Notes under the pieces: model-generated
Told to the model about the DNA's origin: nothing
The model's input: the letters and a program-made list of their open reading frames with translations, nothing else
Database searches by the model: none
Assembly (NCBI GenBank): GCA_002633005.1
Contig: NMRA01000407.1
Span: forward strand, 124,001-188,000
Length of the DNA stretch: 64,000 nucleotides
Direction: 5' to 3'
Origin: Phoronis australis
Lineage: Eukaryota > Phoronida > Phoronidae
Program-made: the position numbers and the translations under genes
Shown: in pieces, positions 1 to 9,700 of the stretch
Layout: every line of letters begins with the position of its first letter
How positions within the stretch are numbered: the stretch's first letter is position 1

Positions 1-712
1 CACCAGTGGAATTCCTTTTCCCGAGTGTAGTATTACATATAGTGTATTGGGGACGATCAGAAGCTGTGGACCCCTGTGGGATTGGCAATGTATTTATGGG
101 GGTGCCATTCTGGAAACTATCTCACAGACGAATCACAGGACAGCACAAGACAAGGACGAATGATGTTGACTATTTCAACATTCCTCTCGTCCCTAGAACT
201 AAAAGAAGAGAGGCTCTCAAGGGAATCAACATCATTCACAGAAATATTTATTGTCCCCCCAAACCAAAAAACACAAACTGTTAGCATAAGGACGATGTGA
301 TATTTCCCATTGGAAGATGGAGATAAAACAACTGTTAAAGAAGTTAAAATCAATAAAAAGAGTTTGGAGTGCCAGCATACCCCAGATAGAGGGAGCTGTC
401 ACTTGGCCGTAAATATACGGTAGTTGTCAGAGAGTCTCTCCAAACATAATGAAAACAACACAATTATACATAACCCCAGGTAGGGCTGGACGTAACAGAT
501 CATAGTCACTATTACGTCACTCCAATATAAGGGCTGGCCTGTCAAATCGACACTGTTCAAATAACCTATTTGTCGACTTATTGTAGCCTGTAGGTAGAGT
601 GTGTATACTGGGAATTGAACAGGTTCATTCCAACCTTTAATGGGTCTTACCATTATACTCACTCATTCAGTTGTCACTGATTTTGTACTGAGCTCTGGAT
701 TGTTCTGTGTAG
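1..712. other. Unresolved 5' flank of FRA10AC1
   Basis: No open frame here has recognisable homology. It may contain the missing ATG exon of FRA10AC1 or only intron. No convincing ATG followed by a donor in the required phase was found. Confidence 0.4.
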
Positions 713-774
713 GTTCATCATGGTGGTGGTTATGGGTCTGAGTTTGAGTCCGACAGTGAAGCCGAGCTCAAGAG
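713..774 (+). CDS. FRA10AC1: FRA10AC1 first readable exon
   Basis: It encodes VHHGGGYGSEFESDSEAELK and leaves two bases (AG) for the next codon. The acceptor is ttctgtgtag and the donor gtaaga. The human protein starts MHGHGGYDSDF, so this exon probably begins one or two residues after the initiator Met. Confidence 0.85.
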
Positions 775-3700
775 GTAAGAAAAATAGGAAATATTTCGCA
801 CTAGATGACTGGGATATCAATTTTAAATCTGTAAATTTTGAAATTCAAAAATACCTTATGACGCTTAACGTCACATTTAAACTGCTATCTCACTTTTATA
901 TTCCAATACTCAACTGTGTTGTCTTAAATTAATTGAAAAGTGGCATAGCTAAGGAAGGTATGTAGGCAGTCATTCGTCCTGAGCAAGATATCACCATTGC
1001 TTTCCGCTGACTGTCAATAGTTTTTGCTACGTTATTGGATTGGAAAGTTGGCCAATTAAAATACTGTTACTCAACCTTTAAAAGCCCCCTAGAGAAGCTT
1101 TCTGAAAGAGTTGGTAGAAAATTTGTTTTGTTTAATTAACAGAGCAAAACGAAAGGATCTCATTCCCCACAGAAAAAGGACCACTGATGGAGTTGCTCAC
1201 AAGCGTGAACTGGGCAGTGAATACAGCAAGTATGTGTCTTGGGAATCTCTCTTCTTTTTTTACGCATAGAGAAAGAGGAATAATTCATCAATTTTCTCTG
1301 CCTAAATGTGGTAAGCATTTTCTTCAATTTGGATTGTGTTCCTTTCGTGTTCAAATCTTAAATCCTCTTTTTAGACTATTTGGGAGCAGCAGTTTACGCA
1401 ATATGACTTATTGAAGCATCTCGCTTCATTCAATGGTGAGGGTTGAATGTATTGATTTAATTACGCACTGGTCATAAAAATAGCAGCTTTATTTGTCAAA
1501 CTTGAGTCCAGTAACACTTTTTGTTTCAATGGCTATATACTATGATTGTGTGGTGCTTGTTGGCCAACTTTTGGCTTAAGGAAAAACCACTTCATTCTTA
1601 TTTTGTCTTATTTTGAGATTGGCTATTTTTGACCCACACTTGTAGCACTCAATATACCATAGTTTTAAACTTTAATGAAGTTAATTGCTGAATGAAAGAC
1701 TGTGAAAATTGTACATGGATGCCCTATTTTTATTGCTAACTTACAGTGATACACTTTTTTCTTTTGGCCAGTGTTTTCTGAAACATCTTGATTAATTGCT
1801 GACTTCTACAGTTTCAAAATTATTCAGCATGATTAATTATTTATTTCAGAGAGGAAGGACGTACCATGAGGTTTCACTTTCTAAGCATGGATGCCGTATC
1901 CTTTGTTTCTCTAACCAGTTATGATTGATTTGCGAAGCTAAGACATGTAGTACTGCTGTGTCATAGCTATCAGATAAATACTGGCAACACTTAAATGATC
2001 TCTTTAGATTTGTTTTCCGTGTTTTTGACACAGTCTTGTATTTTCCTACATTTTAGTATTTCAGAGTTTGACAAAGTAGCAGTCTTCTTAAAAATGCAAG
2101 TGCTTAAAAAACTCATTCTGGCGTGGAACTAAGTACACTTTGAATAATCTGTCATGGAATCAACACTCCTTTGAGGAGGCAGTGTGGCCTAGTGTCATAG
2201 ATGCCTGCTTTCTTCACTACAGGTCGTGAGTTCGAGTCTCGCTGGGCCACACTGCTAGACCCTTGAGTCAGCTTGGTTTTAACTATATGTTAATAAAGCA
2301 CAGGCTGTCATTGCAATGGGCCTACATGCGCGGCTTGCACACACCTGGTACAACGTGTCACTCTTACTCCAGAACATATGTTGGATTTACTTCTACCGTC
2401 CTTGTCTGGTGTCAGTGAAGTAATACTTGTAGAAATTTTGAGATTTAGACAGCGTTGATACTTGCTCTAGTTGAAAAAAGAAACTGATATTTGGTAGTTT
2501 TGTATAGTTGAAACTTCCTGGAGTTTCAGTTTCTGTTGAAAACTACTGTGCGTTCAGGAGTCAAGAATAGTGGGCCTTAACTGAAACTAGTACGCTAGAC
2601 ACAAACAGATGGTCAACAGTTATATGATGTACTATGGAGGCAAATGGAAAGATTTCACTACCAACAGGTAAATTGTGAAGCATTGCTTTAGTAATTTTTT
2701 ACTCCCGAGATATTTGAACATTGGGTATCGAGCCGAGGCATGTTGCAAAGCTCATTATCCAGTTGTTGTTTGAGTGTAATGATGGGTTGGCAGACTTAAT
2801 GCGCTTTGTGCTAAGAGTTTGCTGTTGTGACTGTTTTTCGACCATTTTCAGCAACAACTGGTAATTTGCATTTTTCAAATTTATTTGATTTACTTAGTAT
2901 TAAAAGTTTTGAACAAACCAAACGCATATTTCAAGCAAATTCGGGAAATATGGCTGAAATGTGTGGATTTCTTACTTAATTCATTGTGGGTTAAAGGTGA
3001 TTTCAAGTCCAAAAGAAGCGCTGGCTCCTTTTTTATGGATTTATAACAACATTTAACTTGTAACCTCTGTTTCTCATATATTTCTAGACCAGTTAGTAAG
3101 ACTGACTTGGACATCATAAGAGATAATCACCAGTTTCTGTGGGATGAAGAAGATGAGGACAGCTCATGGTATGTTGTAGCATGGAGCAGTAGCTGTGTTT
3201 TCACTCTAACTCGATGTTGGCTTGTTCTTATAAAATGAAGTGAAATTTACAAACTATTGAAGTGTGCTTCTCATAATCTCAAACGCTCTTTACAAGGGTG
3301 ATACCCGAATGGCCTTCTCACAAAGAGCCTGAGTGTAGTGCATTGACCATCTCAGATGACTCTTGGTGTGTTGATTTAGCAGTCCTTAGAGCATTGCCCT
3401 GTGACGAAATCAATTGTGTTTGCCTGATTTCACAAGATAGTGGTTATAAACCCATTATCTAGTTCAAGAACCAACTTGTGATGAAGACAACCTACCATAA
3501 TGAAACTGATCTCAATTATTCCTTGGTCTAATTAGAGGTTCTCCTAGTTGGCGTGTCACGTCGTGCCATTTTATAAGCTTGGTCTCAAAGAATAGGAAAC
3601 TTTCAGTTCTTAACAAACCCTGAAATGACTTGTTATCCGAGAATGGGACAGGTTGAGACACATTTTGCTGCAGTAAATGGCTTTAATCAAATGTTCACTT

Positions 3701-6700
3701 CTTGGTCAGAACAGGCTGAATGCCATACTACTGCTGTGATGTGAGGCTCAAGGTCTGCATTAGGTTGCTCAGACTCCTAAAATTGGTCTTAGTACCTGGA
3801 AATTTCCATCTCCACAAAGAGTTTGCAAATCATAAGCGGAGGCAATATACTCAAAAGTTGGCTGCGTTGACTTTCATTAACTTGTAGAGCATCGTGGCTG
3901 TCACAAATGTGTCAGACTTTGGCATTTCAAAAAGCATGAACTGATCAATATATTTTTTCATAAATTAAAAAAATATGTTCAAAGAATCATAACGTAAAAA
4001 GTTCTAAGGGAGACGTAGCATAATTACATAATATGTTCTGCCTTAATTCCTCAATATTTGAATGCCATCTTCAACTTGTCTTGTGTTAATTTCAGCTAAT
4101 AGCCATTTTCTGCTATAGCAGTGACATCTAGAAACACGCCTTGTCACTGGATTGTGGCTGAATTATTGCTTGGATAAAATGCAGCCCCTTGTTATAACTT
4201 CTTTGCGGCCATTGTAGTGCATTGGGATATACAACTGGTTCACACAAGAATGTCCAATATTTTAGAATGTCCCTGAATGGAAGAAACTGCATTTTGTCCC
4301 TGTCAACTCTACCTATTTTGCATACCAGAAATGGAAATAAGGTCGAGCGAATGATGCTTTTTTGCTCTTACAACACTGTACGAGTTGTATGTAGAATATT
4401 TCCCATGAGAGGGTACTGAGTTTCTCTTTCACTTCTTGTTTTGTTTTGTTTTTTCAAGTCTGGTCAAAATTGTTGGGTGGTGAATGAAGTGGGTTTTGAA
4501 GACCGGCAGCATGAACAGCTAATCTTTCTAATTTCAGGGAGAAGCGTATGGCGAAAAAGTATTACGACAAGTTGTTCAAAGAATACTGCATAGCTGATCT
4601 GAGTCGCTATAAAGAAAACAAGGTGTGTGTTGTGCATGTTTTTCATGCTTCTACTCTGTTTTAAGGATTTTTTGAGACTGATGCAGTTGCCATAGCCAGC
4701 TGTCTGAAATTATTCGTAATGATCATACGAGTCTCTACGGTACAGCCACTGAATTATTAGACTTCGTTTGATCTGCCTCACGGCTAGCCATACAAGCGTA
4801 ACCGGAACGCAGGCGTGAGAGAAATCAGTGAGTGGCTTCTCACCTTTACTCTCCGGGTAGCCCTCAGGCTTGCCTCCGGTTTGGTTAACCCCTTTCTTAC
4901 GATTTCCTTGCGCCTCCGTCATGCTTTCTTCACACCTTGAGTAGCTGTAGTAGCTGTGATGGTGCGCAGTGCTATTAAAAATAACATCTAAATCTGCGTG
5001 TACAGGTGGCATTGTTGGTGTTTCTGTCCAGTAATCTGTTGTTTTGGCATCTTAAACCACTGAGTTCTGACTAATTCCGTCATTTCACGTATTTATCATA
5101 CAAACGAACTCCTTTAACTCGTCTGGTGTCACATTTATGTTGTCCAATTTATGACTCCAAAGCCTGTCCCATTAAAGACTTGACCCTGGTTAGTAAAGAC
5201 GAACAAACGCAACCCTCTGCAGGCGTTCACAGTCATGTTTACATTACTGTAGACTCGGTGAAACTCGTCGCAGTGGAATTTCCTAATTCGCCCTAAAAAT
5301 AGCCACGCGTGTGTACATGCACATGTATTGTCAATCCTTAGATTCTTCCACTGCACTCGTGGAACAGAAAATTTCAATAAGCTCCCTTCCATGGGCGACA
5401 GCATCTGGCATCCCCATACCCTACTGCGAACGTATGTAAAGTCCCCAACCCCTAGTGCGGGTTTATTTGTAGCCCCATCCCCTTAGTATTTCGGGCCCAC
5501 GTAGTCCCGGAGGAATTTTTCACTTAAATAATAATAGTGGTCACCTGTCTGACTCATCAAATGGTTGTGATTTGTTTTCTCCACATGATGCCGGAATTTG
5601 GGTAAATGCACCCAGAATTCACGTGCTATGCTCTGGCTTGCCGTGAAAACAATTTAATTATTCTGTTATGTTATCATGTGTCAACATTATTTATGTGGTT
5701 ATTTCAAAAACATTTATATATATTATATATTGTTTAGTGATGTCCATGAAATTTGTAAAATGATTTTGGTGCATTCTGTATACTGAAATTTCAAGGACAG
5801 GAACTGGTAATTTTTTAATGCACTTGGCTCCTGAAATTGAATTCCTCATGAAAAGTTTGTGTAGAATCCTGTTTTCGTGGAAGAAATACGCTGTGGTGGA
5901 TTTTTATTTCCAGACAACAGTTTTAAGTCACGCATGCTTACATTTCGTTCACGGTGGTAGGTAATTGGCATTTGTCTTGTGACATGGGACTAAAGAACAA
6001 GCCTTGTGCTTAATGAAAGAAGATTTATACCAGGCCTCTGGAAACTGGTGTCTGTATTACTGGCTAGATGGGAGTAAGTTGTAATCTTTTTAATTTGTTG
6101 TTACCTTATGTGTTAATACTGCTTTTATGGTACCTTATGGTGAAAGTGCCTTGAAATTCATGGGTTTCTGTTTTAGATAGCCTTACGTTGGAGAATAGAG
6201 AAAGAGTGCATTGTGGGTAAAGGCCAGTTCACGTGCGGCAACAAGAAGTGTGATAAGACTGACGGTTTGAGAAGCTGGGAGGTCAACTTTGGTTATACGG
6301 AAAAAGGGGAAAAGAAGAATGCTCTGGTGAAATTAAGTACGAGTTAAATTGTAACCAGTTGTTAAATTTTAATAAATTCCTAAATATGGACGATAGCAAA
6401 GTTTAATCAAACAACTATATTCTTAGTTTCCTTTTGGGTGACAGTAGTGACTAGACCAGGGATCATTCCAGCTACTGTGATGGCCAGTGCCGCTTGCTCC
6501 CGGCTATCATGATGTTCTCAGTCTAGGACAGGGAATTCTGTGGAACACCTACGTGAGCATCTTAACTTACTTCCATCTCAGATGCCAACGGATATGTTCT
6601 GGGTATTAGACTACACAGTGCAGCATAGTTCACTACAAATTTTTGTCGGACCAATCAGAACCAAGACATGGAGCGTTGGAAAAAAGCTTACTGGTTCTGC

Positions 6701-9700
6701 TTGAAATTAATCAAAAAATAATGTATGCGGCAAGACAATGTTGCCTTTTGAAGAAAATATCAAAGACTCTGCATTGAAGTCAGCACTTCAATCTTAACGA
6801 CTCCTAGCAGACTGCTGCTTGTCTGGGCGGAGTTGGCTAGACGACTGGTTGGCAACCGTTAACGGACTCGTTACCTCCAGTGGGACAAATGAGATCTATG
6901 TTGCTTATTTGCACAAAATGCGAATTTTTTCCAAAAATAGAACATTTTGTCCTCAGTGACCTATCACTTCAGTAGTGACTATTTTGCTACTTGTGATACA
7001 ACCAAGTGATTTCACGTGGTCTTCGGTGATCTTCTGTTAATGAACTTGCAATATGGAATGCACCCTTGAATTCTTTTCAGGTTGAAAACAACGAGATCAT
7101 CGAAGCACTTTCAAAATTTGTATTCAAGTTTTTTCACCACCCAGAATGGTAAGCTCACTATGTATGATTTGTATTTTGAGCTTTTTGATCCCAATAAATT
7201 AAATGCTCCTTTTGCTTTTCAGGACTCTGTCCAGATTGTTCTTACAAACTGAACTACCACCACAAGTAAGCTCTTTACTTTTGCTGCTATTTTGATTTGA
7301 ATAGTTTTCTGTTAGCGCTGTTAAGGCCCTGTCACACTGAACGTATTCTGAAGGTGTTTGAGCTCGTTTTAACATCTTAATTAAATAGACCATGGACAAG
7401 CAGAAACGGATCACTACGTCGAAACATGTGCCTCAAATGTTACACTGTCCACAGGAATTTTACAAGTTATTCTCTGTCTACTCTGACTGTTTCACATTCA
7501 CACAATTGTACTTACAACTAGCTTGGTGTGGCCTGGCCCCAGTAATAACAAATCATTTGTCTTGTTGTTCACATATTTATAACATTCCTGGACAGCAGGT
7601 TACTTTTTTATGCGCCCACATATTTATATGTGGACGTATTATGCCGTCATCTCCGTCCATCCAGGTGGCGTGCGTCCGGCGTCCGCTGCTTTATCTCCAA
7701 AACCCTTTGACATACGTTCGTGAAATTTGGCACATATGTTCCATTCATGAATGGGACGGCATGTGCGAACTTTCGGACGGATCTGACTACCGGTGTGCCC
7801 CCTAGTGACAATTTTAGTTTTTTACGCTTACCTTTGTATCTTCAAAAGTCCTGAACGGATTTTCATGAAATTTGGTATGTAGGCACCTATTAGTGAGATG
7901 ACGCTATCCTCCCATTTTCAGGTGGATTTGACATAGTTTGCGCCACCTAGTGGCCATTTTTAGTGTTTTCGAGTCTGTATTTTTGCGTACACCCCTTTAT
8001 CAACCAAACCGCTCAAAGGATGATTGTGAAAATTGGCATGTATGTGCTTACTATAAAGAGGACAGCTGACAATGATTTTCAGACGATTTGGACTACTGTG
8101 GCACCTCATAGTGGCAGTTTTTGTGTTTTTTTTACGCCTATGGCTGTATCTCCTAAACCGTTCGCAGGATCTTTACGAAATTTAATAAGTGTATTTACAT
8201 TATGTTAACAACAGACGATGACGACTTTTGGACGGATCCGCCTACCAGTGTGCCCCCTAGTGGCAATTTTATTTTTTTACGTTTACCTCTGTATCTTCAC
8301 AAGTCCTTAACGGATTTTCATGAAATTTGGTATGTAGGCACGCTATCCTCCCGTTTTCAGATGGATTCGACATAGTTTGCGCCACCTAGTGGCCATTTTT
8401 AGTGTTTTCGAGTCTGTTTTTGGCGTCCACCCCTCTATCAACCAAACCGCTCAAAGGATGATTGTGAAAATTGGCATGTATATGCTTACTATGTAGAGGA
8501 CGGTTGACGATGATTTTCCCATGACTTTGATTACTGTGGCGCCTTCTAGTTGCAGTTTTTTTTTGCGCCCATGGCTGTATCTCCCAAACTGTTTGCAGGA
8601 TCTTTACTAAATTTAGCAAGTGTATTTATGTGATGTTGACAACGGACGATGACGACTTTAGGATGATTCTGATTACCGGTATGCCTCTAGTGGCAATTTT
8701 AGTATTTTACATTGACCTCTGTATTTTCATAGGTCATCAGGTGTATACTTTGTGTTACTTCAGGACTATGAAGGAAAAGTTCCAACTAGAAATTTGTGTC
8801 TGGCATTCTAATGCTGTGCTAATCTCGTATGTTGGTAAATTTGTTTTTAATTTTCTGTTTCTGTGGTGCTTTAAGCAACTGATGTATAGGATGTGCTTGT
8901 ATTATGAAGATCACTCACATTTTGCCCCTAGCCTATTGAGGAGACAATGACCATGCCTTTCCATTTTGCAAAGTACAACATATTACACATATGCCCTCTA
9001 CTGGCCACTTTATGGTACCAAAAAACAACTCTAGAATGATACCGTATACGGTGCAATTGTGGGCGCATTTCAACGCTCTGCGTTGCTCTTGTTATTAGTG
9101 TTGGAAATACTAAAGATTCTACTATTTTTGTTTAGACTCTCAAGTGTTTATGCTCAGTGCAGATTTTCACCAATTTTAAGTGGTATTAGCCTTGCGAATT
9201 GTTCATTAAGTGTTTTAATGTCATAACAAGTACCATTTGTAAAATTGCATGTTATTTTAAACCAGAAAAAGGGAAATCAAAAAGGCACGAAAAGAACAAA
9301 AACATACGGAGGTACCAGATAAAAGACAAAAGCTAGCAGACGACAAAGAGACTGCAGTTGCATCAGCTTCCTCTTCCCAGGATGCAGTGCAATCGTCTGA
9401 ACAGGCACTAAAGGCTGGTAAATCCGAGTCGGAAATTTGGAGTGGCCCCATTAAGTTAGTTGATGAGAAGTCGAGGTAAGCATTACTGTCAAAGGTTTGT
9501 TCTGTTGCTTTGCAAGTTTCATCATTTTCACACAAGTGTAAGTGTAAAATCTCACCAAAATAGGACCAAAAAGTTTTCACTTTTTACAAGCTTGTATTTA
9601 ACTTTGTTGTGAATGTTCTGAATTTTTCAAAATATTGCCAGATGGCGCTGTATGATAGGACCTATAAAGCATCTGATGAAGCAAAATGAATTTTTCTCAT

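Noticed and set aside
7392-8950. A series of 75-137 codon ORFs
   Set aside because: They lie inside the E1 repeat, restart with each repeat unit and have no family resemblance.
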